A stretch of DNA of 64,000 nucleotides from Quercus robur (taxonomy: Eukaryota; Streptophyta; Magnoliopsida; Fagales; Fagaceae): NCBI RefSeq assembly GCF_932294415.1, contig NC_065545.1, forward strand, positions 41,454,327 through 41,518,326, in the 5' to 3' direction. The notes beneath the pieces are model-generated. The model did not search any database. It had not been told where the DNA came from and was given only the letters and a program-made list of their open reading frames with translations. The position numbers and the translations under genes were made by a program. Positions 1-9,900 of the stretch are shown piece after piece; the stretch's first letter is position 1, and each line of letters starts with the position of its first letter.

Positions 1-449
1 AATAAAATATAAACTTGAAGGGAAGGCTTAAGTGTAATTTTTAAAAATGGGACTAGGTTTCTAATATTATCCCAAAAATCTCTAGAAATTAGTGTAGTTT
101 ACTCAAATTTCTCTCCTTTCTTATTGTTGAAAACTATTTCTTGTTTTTAAACAAAAAACTTTCACGTTGCTGAACATATAAAACAAAATTTCCGTCCCTT
201 TGAATAAGGAATATTTGCATAGCATAATATTGCATTTTAGTCATGCTAAACAAGTTTTTTCCTGCTTTGATGAATACATTATTTTTTTTCTTACCTTAAT
301 ACAATATTTTAGCTTTGCTAAAAATATTAGACAGTTGCTAAATATACTAATCTTTTATTGTTGAATATGTTTATCTCACCTTGCTGAAAGCATACCAATG
401 TACTTTCACAAATCTTGTTGTACTTTCACAAATCTTGTTATACTTTCTT
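1..449. other. AT-rich intergenic sequence
   Basis: I see no coding exon or recognisable element here. A short direct repeat of the phrase tactttcacaaatcttgtt occurs at about 402-440. The sequence leads into the 3' flank of the duplicated FEI fragment. Confidence 0.4.
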
Positions 450-1030
450 TGGGAGCATTTCCAATTTATACAGATGTCATTTACACTTAATTTGGAGGAA
501 CAATCCTAGAGGAGACTACAGATTTTAAGAAATGGGAAAAGAAATTGTGCTGAAATCCATTCGCATCCCATGCAAAATGAGCAGTGTAAGTAGCCAAATG
601 CACCACGATGACTAACAAAAAGCTCAGTTGGTCTAGTGGACACAGATGATGCAGCACGCCTAATTCTTCAAAATCTGCAGAAAGAATGAACAAATATTAT
701 GCAGTAGTCAAGCTTTGCTGATTTTGATCCCTTTGAGCTGCTGCATTACTTTCCATAACTCACAATAAAGACATGGACGTGAACTCCACACCATCATCTA
801 TGCACAAGTCTTTCAATCAGAGTTGGAATCATAGAAGTCACTTGGGCACAGGGTCATAACCTCTGATTCAAGCAACTGGACCACCCTGTGCAATGTGGGG
901 GTGATCCTCTGGAAAAGAAGAAACACACTGAATGGCAACTGAGAGCACATCAAGACTTTCTGCCTGCAGCCCCTCACAGTGTAACAATCTCTCTTTGCCT
1001 ATTCCTGGGACCAGAAATAGTGGGTTAGCA
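450..1030 (-). pseudogene. Duplicated 3' end of FEI-like receptor kinase, broken
   Basis: This stretch matches base for base, with many differences, the last exon and 3' flank of the intact FEI-like gene at about 6507-7165. On the minus strand it still reads the end of the kinase C-lobe and the SDFYDSNSD-type tail (stop near 837). It is disabled: a 5-base loss near 980 and a one-base gain near 901 shift the frame, and the bases that form the splice acceptor in the intact copy (7135-7140) are missing here. No other kinase exon lies beside it. I read it as the remnant of a tandem duplication of the FEI locus, not as a working gene. Confidence 0.85.
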
Positions 1031-1174
1031 GAGCAGCTTCAGTTTCTTTCCGAATCTTTAATTCACCATTGGCAGAGATCCAGAAATATTTCATGTGATA
1101 GAATTAAACCACGCTTGGTGAAGCCATCGAAAAGCACATATTTATTTGACAAAACAAGAGGTTTATTCCAGGAT

Positions 1175-1594
1175 TTATGCGCTCCATGCTCTTTTTATCA
1201 CCCTTATGCATGTGAACTTAATTTCATCAACCCTCACAAATCTAATCAAAGTTAGTTTCCCCCTAAATAACAAAAGACGTCTCCCAAGATCCTCTCCATC
1301 TAAGCAATGATCAGGCGGCACTAGCTCTTCGAATGTCTCATTGTTGATATCAAATGACAAAATCATTTCACTCTTGCATCTCCCTTGAATAGGTATGTTA
1401 TCTACCAACCAATGCAAAGCTTCACCAAAAAATGGGGTTGGCAAGAAGTGATTAGAATAAACGTTAAACGCAGCATAAGGTCTCAATGAAACCCCAACCC
1501 TTCTCCAAGAATCTGAACTTTTTGTGTACACCTCAAGCTCAACGGGTTTCAAATAAAAAGAATCTGGAATTTTGACAACCTTATAAATTTTCAA
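1175..1594 (-). pseudogene. F-box protein fragment (F-box-associated domain only)
   Basis: A 139-codon minus-strand reading frame shows the pattern of the F-box-associated (FBA) domain of plant CPR1-like F-box proteins: EVYTKSSDSWRRVGVSL, then GEALHWLVDN, then ILSFDINNETFEELVPP. In full-length members this domain follows an N-terminal F-box that binds SKP1 in an SCF ubiquitin ligase. No F-box is found upstream on this strand, where the sequence turns into short repeats, so the gene is truncated. It sits between the duplicated FEI 3' end and the duplicated FEI leader. The FBA assignment is by recalled motif, so moderate confidence. Confidence 0.7.
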
Positions 1595-1935
1595 CTTATA
1601 CTAGTCTCTGCCTCATCAAACATTTTGCCAAAAAAAAAAAAAATCAGTTATCTTTGGTATAAATTAACAACTACTCTTGACTTAAATAAATTTTACAATT
1701 TATAATAGTCTCAGTCTCATCAAACATTATGTTTAAAATAAAAATAAACCAGTTAAATTTGGTATAAAATTAAAAACTACTCTTGAATTAGTAACTTATA
1801 CTAGTCTCAGCCTCATCAAACATTATTAGGGGGAAAAAATTTAACTTCGGTATAAAATTAACAACTAGCATTGAATTAACAACATTATCCAAGAAATCAA
1901 CAGCTTACATTAACTACTCTCTACACTTTACAAAG
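1590..1935. repeat. About 100-bp tandem repeat, three degenerate units
   Basis: Three units carry the shared phrase actagtctcagcctcatc followed by aaacatt (near 1600-1624, 1705-1728 and 1799-1826), each followed by A-rich sequence and a taaaattaacaactac-like phrase. The same unit, in more copies, lies at 31060-31570 upstream of the intact FEI gene, so the array was part of the duplicated block. Confidence 0.75.
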
Positions 1936-1941
1936 ACTAGG

Positions 1942-2144
1942 GGTGTGTTTGAATACCACTTATTTTGTTGAAATTAAAAAATTATTGCTGAAAGTACTGT
2001 AAATAAAAGTAAAAATTAGTTGAAATAGTACAGTGATGCCTATGAATAATGCCAAAAAATATAGTGAGGTTCATAAATAGTAACAAAAACAAACTGAATA
2101 ATGAAATAATTTTCATTTTTAATCTCTACCCAAACGCACACTGA
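1942..2144. mobile_element. MITE-like repeat, family M1 (copy 1)
   Basis: It begins with tgtgtttgaataccacttat and ends with cccaaacgcac, which are near inverted repeats of each other. Inside are phrases shared by all copies here: aaagtactgtaaataaaag and tagtacagtgatgcc. Other copies lie at about 4838, 32347, 39652, 47110, 48766 and 57603. No coding capacity. Confidence 0.65.
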
Positions 2145-2199
2145 TAGAAGCCATCCACAAGATTATTGGGAACCGAAATAAAACACTCGTTCAGATTAA

Positions 2200-2570
2200 A
2201 TTGTCCTCACAAAATTCACTTATTACATACACTACACTACTGCTTAAAGCCTTAAACTTCAGACTCAGCTACCAAAAAATAACAAGTGGTACAAAATTGG
2301 TGGAATTGAGCTAAAATCTAAGTGAAACAAGTAAGGAGATCAAAACGCGCTGTTGGGGTTCCGGTTCGATCTGAGATGCAAACACAGAGAAAGAGAGAGA
2401 AATGCAAATTGAACTGTAAAAATAAAAAAAAAAATAAAAATAAAAAGGAGAGCTAGATAACAACAGAACAAAACCGCCCCCTCTCTCTCTAGTAGTAGAA
2501 GTATTTTGAGTATCATTGTGCGAAAATATGAAGGAAAAGAAATAAAATCTGTAAACAAAATTTAGCCGAA
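2200..2570 (-). pseudogene. Duplicated FEI 5' leader/promoter
   Basis: This matches about 31630-31930, the probable promoter and non-coding first exon of the intact FEI-like gene. Shared phrases include gtggaattgag, the stretch gagatcaaaacg, and ctgagatgcaaacacagag followed by a GA-rich leader. The splice donor inferred in the intact copy (GT at 31760-31759) is GC here (near 2350). With 450-1030 it shows that both ends of a FEI-like gene are present without the middle. Confidence 0.7.
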
Positions 2571-2756
2571 CAAACCATATATATAGGATTTTATTAACTT
2601 ATTATAAGCTCACAAAGATACACATAGCAGTGATTTATTTGAGTAGGTACGCTGCTAAGCATTGATTATTTATGAGAAGAGCCTTGCAACCTTACAAAAA
2701 GCAAAACTACGTGTCGGCATGATACAGTTTCGACACAGTTACGTTAGATTTTTCAT

Positions 2757-4533
2757 CTAGGCTATAGCCCTCCTCTGAGAAGAAGATCTAGAGGATGTTA
2801 CTATAGTGATCTCTTGCTGTTCCAAATTAGATTTCAGTTCTGAAACATCTTCTGGGCTAAGTTGGAAGGCGTTGGCTAGTACGTCCGCTGGAATGGCCCT
2901 GAGGATAGAGGTTTGTCCCGCAAGAGGAGAAATCTGGGCATTGTCATTTGTCTTGAAGGCCACCCACTCGAAACCCTCACTACTACTAGCTCGTTTCACC
3001 ACAGCAAAGTTTTGTGGTACGGTTAAGATTTGATGTTGCTGCAGCTCATCTTGGAACACAGTTTGACCAAAGTCGTCAACCACTTGAACTTGGGCACGAC
3101 CTTTTACTACATAGATCACGCTGTGTGCATTCCTATTCCAGTGTGGAACATAAATAGCATCCTGCGTGTAACATGTATGACCTCTAAATTAATTAAACCT
3201 AAAATTCAAAAAAGCAAATAATATTTGTTAAATTTAATCGCTGCTTTCATTAACATTACCCTTTGGAGCCTTCCAAACTCAGCACTGAGTTGAAGCCAGC
3301 GAAGGACTGGGAGGTTGTGGCTGTTGAGGGTACTGATTCGACCGGCTTGGGGGTTGTAAATATCAGCTCGTGAAGGGTCGTGGATGTTCTCCCTGAGCCT
3401 CAAGGTGCACAGAGTCTCCTCAATGCCATTGTCACGTCCACCTCGGTGGCTCTCACGTGGTTCCCTCTCGTCTTCTCTCTCTTGCTCTCTCTCTTGTCTT
3501 TCCAATCGCTCGCGCTCTTCACGCGACCTTGGCGGCCTGGCCACTTGAAGCCTACCCTTCACTTTCACTATGTTTTTCCTGTCTTCTTGGAAGCCTTGAA
3601 GGTTTCTAATGGTATCCTCATTCACGTTGAAAGCATCAGCCAAATCCTCAGTACGGAAGCCACTGAAGAGATTGTTGCCCTGTCCCTGTTGCTGCTGATG
3701 ACCACGCTCGCGACGGCCTTGGCCTTGCTGTTGCTGGCGTCGTTGTCCTCGTGGGCTTCGACCTTGTAGCTGAAATTCATCTTCTGGGTTTCCGGCAAGG
3801 TAGAAGTGCTACATATGTATACAAAGCCAGCCATATAAGATGCATATATCGTCACTTTAATTGGAACTGATATTTGGATTTCTAATTAGTTCTTACTCTG
3901 GGGTTCTCGTCAAGCTGGTTGGCTTGGTTGTTAGTGTCAAGGAGAGAGAGTGCGACAACCTCCGAATCGCCATCATTGTACAACCAATGGGCTACTCCGG
4001 CGGGCAATGCTATGATGTCACCCTGTCGGAAGTTTCGGATCTTCTGGTGCTGGTCTGGCTGCTGTCCTTTTCGTTGTTGTTGCTGTTGTTGAGATTCTTG
4101 GTATGTGTTGGGGCAGCCAGGAAGTACGCCACCAAAGATACCATAACCTGTTATTACATAAATTAATTAAATTATACAGTTTGCACTTGCAACTTGTACA
4201 TGCACAGAACTAAATTCAGTGTAGCTTACCTCTCTCAATGTAAATGAGTTGAGGAGCACTGGCGTACTGAGGCAAGAGAAGGCCATTAGGCTCAATGGTA
4301 CGGCGAACGACGGCCACTCCGACGCACTGGAATTGCTGGTCGTTGGGGTCCCAAGACTCGATCACACCGGCTTCCGCCTCAATGCGGTGGTTTGGTTCGA
4401 GGGCATCTAGCCTGTCCAGTTGGCACTGGTTGAACTGTCGTTGCTGCCTGCTTGTTTGAGTAGCTAGGCATCCATTGAAGAGCACAAGAAGCTGCAGGCA
4501 CAGAGAAGTATAGAGCAAGATAGGCTTAGCCAT
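2757..4533 (-). CDS. 11S globulin (legumin) seed storage protein precursor
   Basis: Four exons join cleanly on the minus strand: 4533-4230, 4147-3897, 3808-3260 and 3161-2757, all with GT-AG borders, giving 502 residues, the usual length of an 11S globulin. Residues 1 to about 24 are a hydrophobic signal peptide for entry into the secretory pathway and storage vacuole. Two cupin domains follow. The Gln/Arg/Glu-rich variable region is in exon 3. The conserved Asn-Gly processing site (N312-G313, in [10 protein letters not shown]) separates the acidic and basic chains; the Cys in NQCQL and the one in ETLCTL are of the kind that pair within or between chains. The protein forms hexamers that store nitrogen in seeds. 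It strongly resembles hazelnut and walnut legumins, which are known food allergens. No frameshift or stop was found, so it looks functional. Confidence 0.95.
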
Positions 4534-4596
4534 GGTTTTGGTTTTGGTTTTGGTTTGGAGGTAGTACTGAATGAAGTGGCGACTCGAAGATGCTGG

Positions 4597-4604
4597 TATT
4601 TATA
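4597..4604 (-). promoter_or_regulatory. TATA box of the legumin gene
   Basis: The minus strand reads TATAAATA here, 64-71 bases before the start codon, a normal spacing for a short plant leader. Confidence 0.8.
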
Positions 4605-4631
4605 GGAGAGATATGTTGGTAAGGGACAGAC

Positions 4632-4699
4632 ACGTATATAATATTATACATATGGCATGCATTGGTTAAGGAATCTTCAGCCATTCTTCAGTTTGCATG
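4632..4699 (-). promoter_or_regulatory. Seed-type promoter elements (RY motifs, ACGT core)
   Basis: CATGCAT lies at 4656-4662 and, on the minus strand, CATGCAAA at 4699-4692. These are RY/legumin-box motifs, bound in known seed genes by B3 factors such as ABI3 and FUS3. An ACGT core of the kind bound by bZIP factors is at 4632-4635. Position and neighbours support seed-specific expression; this is inference from motifs. Confidence 0.7.
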
Positions 4700-4837
4700 G
4701 CTATTGTTTTGCTATTGTTTTACACCTCAATATTTTTGTTGGGGCAGGTGTCTATAGATGCCTCAGAGAAAGAGACAAACACCGTACCCACCCTATCTTA
4801 GTAAAATAAGCTGGCATTTTAGAAGAAGGGTTGTCTT

Positions 4838-5040
4838 AGAGTATCTTTGTTAACAACTTATTTAGCTTAAATTGGAAAAAATTTTACTAAAAATATTGTA
4901 AATAAAACTAAAAAGTAACTGAAATAATATAATAAGATCCATAAATAATACCAAAAAATACAATAGGACTCATAAATTGTAGCAAAAATAAATTAAATAA
5001 TAAAAAAATGACTTTTTTAAGTCAATACCAAACGCAACCT
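4838..5040. mobile_element. MITE-like repeat, family M1 (copy 2)
   Basis: It starts with tcttagagtatctttg and ends with ccaaacgcaacc. Internal phrases are actaaaaatattgtaaataa and ggactcataaattgtag, matching the other family members, closest to the copy at 57603. Confidence 0.6.
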
Positions 5041-5093
5041 TAATCTTTTCTACTTTGTTTTTGTTTTTGAGGTCTCTACTCATGAATAACGGT

Positions 5094-5215
5094 GATACCA
5101 CGAAGAACAAACTAAGGTCCTTCAGGGATTACATGGAAATTAGATAAAATGCAATCTGTTTTGGGCTAATTATCCGTTAACTAAAGAAAGAAACAATTAA
5201 TAATTATGCATTAAA
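5094..5215. repeat. Copy of FEI intron sequence
   Basis: This segment matches 28067-28195, inside the intron between FEI coding exons 2 and 3. Shared phrases are acatggaaattagataaaat and aatgcaatctgttttggg-like text, in the same direction. It may be a leftover of the duplicated locus or an unrelated dispersed repeat. Confidence 0.6.
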
Positions 5216-6489
5216 AAAAAAAACAAAACAAAAAACAATATGCTTAGTGGCGGATCTATCATTAAGCATGAATATAAAGAAAATTTCGGCCCTTGCTGCC
5301 CGTAGCATGCAACTCATTGTGGTTGCTCACTTGAACCTCCCTAAAAAGATTAATTCACTTGAAAATGTTTTTTCATAAAATGAAATATTTTCTTATGTCA
5401 AATATTTCTTAGACATTTTTTGTAGTCCAAGTTAAAGATAAAAAATAATCAAAATCAACATTAAAACTTTGTAGCATAAAACTATATATTTCATTTAAAT
5501 GCAAAAATGTCTTCTCAAATCCTCTTTAGTTTGCCAAGTTTGCTAAATGGGAGGGTGGATATATAATTATATTTATAGGATATTACCTAAAGTGTTTTAA
5601 AATGTCCATTAACAATTTGGAAAAATATTTATAAGAAGGTGGAGTAGGTGAAGAAGAAAGATCGGCAACAATTGAATTCTTCTTTTTAGTTTTAATTTGA
5701 CTTGGTTCATCCTTGAAAATTCAAATGAAACATAGATATAAACTTCTATTAAGTAATGCATTTCATTAAATAGACACCATAAATTTATGTAACTATTATC
5801 AATAAAAAATGATGATACTCAATATATTTCTTAGGAAATTTACGTACAAAAAATGTATAGCAGTCATCTAATGACTAATAATTACAAATTTTGAAATAAA
5901 ATAAAATCCCGTTGCAAAGCCCCTAGTCTATCCTTTGATAAACTATTTTACCTCTCTTGTGGAAGCTTAACCAAAATATAATCCAACTCGAAATAACAAT
6001 CAGCCACAAGATGCAAGTTTTTACGCTTTCACTAAATAATTACGTGGAGAAAGCAGGGTTAAAGAGCAGACAAATGACTTGCTCTTTGGACCCTCTTCAG
6101 ATGAGGTCTCAGAGTTAACAGAATTTTCTTCAATTCCAATGAAAACCTGACTGGCAATGATGAAAAACGTTCCTAGTCTATTCAGTTTTTGTACCAACTT
6201 GTAGGATTTGAACCATCATAACAAATACATGTCGACTATGCCTTATTACCAAATAATATTATGACTACGGCTTATCACCTGACTAATACACTGGTTAGTC
6301 ATAACACGTACGTACTCAAATCTGTTCAGAGCAAACTAGGCCAGAAAAGAAAAAGAAGAGGAAGAACAAAATTTAAGGCTTTAACAGATCTGCGAGAGAG
6401 TAACACCTAGTGGGTATGTATATCAGAGAACTAACTATTGTATTGAAAACATATTTTACAAAAATGGCATAAACAAGAATCATTTGCAA
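5216..6489. other. Intergenic AT-rich sequence
   Basis: No exon, transposon end or RNA gene could be recognised in these 1.3 kb. It separates the legumin promoter from the 3' flank of the FEI-like gene. Confidence 0.4.
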
Positions 6490-6915
6490 GGGGGAGCCCT
6501 TTTCAATTTATACAGATTTCATTTACACTTAATTTCGAGGAACAAATGCTAGAGGAGATTACAGATTAGGAAATGGGAAAAGAAGAAGGGGGGGAAGCTG
6601 GGGAAAGCATGAATAAATAACTCAATCGTGTTGAAATCCATTCACGTGAAGAAAGAAAAGTCTTCGCGCATCCATGCAAAATGAGCAGTGTAAGTGACCA
6701 AATGCACCCTGATGACTGACGAAATGCTCAGAAGGTCAAACGGACATAGATGATGCAGCACGCCCAATGACTCAAAATCTGCAGAAAGAATGAACAAATA
6801 TTATAAAGAAGTGACGCTTTGCTGATCCTGATCCCTTTGACCTGCTGCATTACTTCTGTAACTCGCAAGAAATACATGGACGCAAACTCCACACCTCCAT
6901 CTATGCACAAGACTT
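6490..6915 (-). other. FEI 3' untranslated region and flank
   Basis: This non-coding stretch follows the FEI stop codon. It is conserved in the duplicated fragment at 450-836, which supports it being transcribed 3' UTR or its immediate flank. I did not identify a single convincing poly(A) signal. Confidence 0.55.
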
Positions 6916-9900
6916 TCAATCAGAGTTGGAATCATAGAAGTCACTTGGGCATGGGGTCATGACCTCTGATTCAAGCAACTGGACCACCCTATGCATTGTG
7001 GGGCGATCCTCTGGATTAGAAGAAACACACTGAATGGCAACTGAGAGCAGTGCATCAAGACTTTCTGCCTGCACCCCCTCACACTGTGGGTCAACAATCT
7101 CTCTTTGCCTATTCTCTGTGACCAGAAAATTTAACTGCATAAAGGAAAAAAGCAGGTTAGCAAAGCTGCTTGAAAAGAAAAGTTATGCAATTGCCCAAAA
7201 TTGTGGCAATTATGTGGGTGGGTGTGGTTCTTTATGCATACAGGAGGCCACCGGCCTATCTTGCAAGGAAAGCTCCATTGTCAAAAATGGGATACGTGGC
7301 TATAGATCCAGTGAAATTAAACATACATCCAAAATCAGTTGTTCCAAAACTGGAAGACAAATAGGATATCTCAATTAACTTTAAAATATTTTATATCCGG
7401 ATTTTTTTTTTCTCTATTACAACATCTTTTAAATAACAGATTGTAAGAAACTGATAAAATAAGAATTCATGAAGTCCAAAGAGGGGAGTTGAATTTTGGG
7501 AAAGCAAAGTACAGATTATTTGTCTATTGCCAGGGGTAATTAGGTGCATTGTTGGAGATCCCCTCCCCACCCCCATCCCCCCCCCCCCCCCCCTTTCCCT
7601 CTCTTGGGGCGGGGGCAACAGTGAATTGCAAGGGCTATCAGGCTCTAGACAGATTCCTGTCTGCTTTTTTTCAAACATAGCTCCATTGGAGTTAAGGGGG
7701 ATGCTAGGACATGACATAATATATGCAGCAGAAAACTCAAAATTAACAACACAAAATTTATATATAACTTTTGGTAAAATACAATCGGCACCCTGGAGTT
7801 TTAGGCTAATGCCAAGCAGGTCCAAGATATTTCAAAAATAACCAATATGGTCCCTAAACCATGTGCTCTTGGAAATGAAATTATTGTATTTTAGCATATG
7901 GTTTAGGGACCAAATCGGTTAATTCTGAAATATCTTAGACCTGCTTGGTATTAGCCCAAACCTAAGGAGTGCTGACTATATTTTACCCTATAACTTACAT
8001 GAGATATAAAAACATGCAACATTGTAAGCACAAGAGAGATTTCCATTTCTAAATCTTTAAGACTGGTTTAGTGATTGATTTAAAGAGTCTTTTGACTGCA
8101 AGCACAAGTGTAGGGACGAGACATACCCAACCAACAACATTGAGGCCCTTCTCAATAAATGATGCATCTGTTGGTCGCTTTCCACTCAACACTTCCAGCA
8201 CCAGGACCCCAAAACTATATACATCAGTCCTCTCAGTTGCTCTCCCGCTTTGCATATACTCTGCCAGTGGGGTCAAACACAGACTTAAAAATAGATGGTA
8301 ACGGAAAACAACATATGATCCATATTATATTTCACAAAGGAGAACAGGCCAGCATATGCATGCCAAGAACCTCTCTTGTCCTTGGTCCAATCATAATGTA
8401 AATATCAAAAAAGAAGAACTTATTCTTTTTTTTTTTTTGGTTTCCCAAGGTGTCCCCAGGTTTTTATCCCAGGACTAATCCTTCAAGGTACTGTTGGGCG
8501 CCAAGGCGGGGACCTCTCCCAAGAAAGTTTGCTGCATCCACAAGGGCTCGAAACCGAGACCACTTGCTTAAGCGACCAGAGCCCCTTCCACTCAGGCCAA
8601 CCTTCGTGGGTAGAAAAACTTATTCTAGGCATCACATTAGCACAACCACACACTTACAAGACACATTATGAAAGGAGTTGCAAGTCAAATTTATCAAATA
8701 TTGTACTAGACAATAACAGAACTGTTACATTTAAAGCCTTGTACACATGGAGTTCCCACTTTATGAAAGTCAGGTCTGAATCAGTAGCTATTTATTATTC
8801 CAAGTAAATCCTCCAAGTCAGTTCTATATATACATATATGTATTCAGATATTTATTATTCCAATTAAATCCTCCAAGTCAGCTCTATATATACATATATG
8901 TATTCAGATCTTCATTTCTTTCTTGAAGCAAATTCTGTATAACTGTAAGGAAAAGGATGGAATTGGTTCACTTGGATAGAAGCATTTAAAACAAAATATT
9001 TGGAGTTAAATTTTAAGTTAAATGACTTGAATTGAGTATGAAATGGTAAATTTTTTTCTATTGATGAAATATATGGGTGGTTTTGAGCTTTATTAATATG
9101 CTCGCTTGAACGTGAACCTGAAATGACTAGGTATAAGACATTATTTCAAATCCACAATAAAAGTGTTTTTTGTTTGAGCAAAATCTTCGAAGCTCAAATA
9201 ATCATATGTTAAATTTCTATAGCAATTGTTCTTCAAATCCCTTTATTTTAGATCGTCAAATAAAAAAGCAGCCAATAAGTAAAGCTGATATTCACACCAG
9301 TTGATACATCATATTGTATATCTAAAAATTTTGGGGGCATGTGAAAGTCTGACATAGTTCGACGTCAAATCAATGATCTTCCACACTGGTTTGGGGTCAT
9401 TGGGTAGAAACCTATAAAGAGCCATTTATGCTCAAAAAACTTAAAATTAAAGGTCTAGTTGTGGTTTCACTAGACATTGCATACCTGGAGCCAGATAACC
9501 AAAAGTTCCAGCAACAATGGTCGTTTTATGGGTTTCTTCGTCCTCCAATAGTTTTGCAAGTCCAAAGTCCGAGACTCGAGCTTCAAGATTACCATCAAGC
9601 AAAATATTGCTTGACTTTATATCTCTATGTATGATCCTGGGTGAACAATCATGGTGCAAGTAGGCCAGTCCTTTTGCAGCACCCATTATGATATTCAAGC
9701 GTGCATCCCAGTCTAGCAGATCAGATCTATCTGTACAACGGATTATGAAACATTGTTAGTATCAGGACCTAAGGGATTCATTTTTTGCAACAATTTAATA
9801 CAATGCAAAGTATAAAATTAAAATTATTTAAAATAAAATAAAATAATAAAAAACCTGTGGTAAATGAGAGTAATGTTACAAAAATCAAGATACAAATATT

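Noticed and set aside
932-1255. 107-codon plus-strand frame
   Set aside because: Antisense of the duplicated FEI kinase exon and F-box fragment.
2340-2558. 72-codon minus-strand frame with hydrophobic text
   Set aside because: Lies in the duplicated CT-rich FEI leader; the poly-Phe/Leu is a translation of CT and T runs.
3380-4166. Plus-strand frames of 129 and 101 codons with Leu-rich text
   Set aside because: Antisense shadows of the Gln/Arg-rich parts of the legumin exons.
8780-8912. CRISPR-like direct repeats
   Set aside because: Only two contiguous 60-base copies without spacers, in a plant intron.
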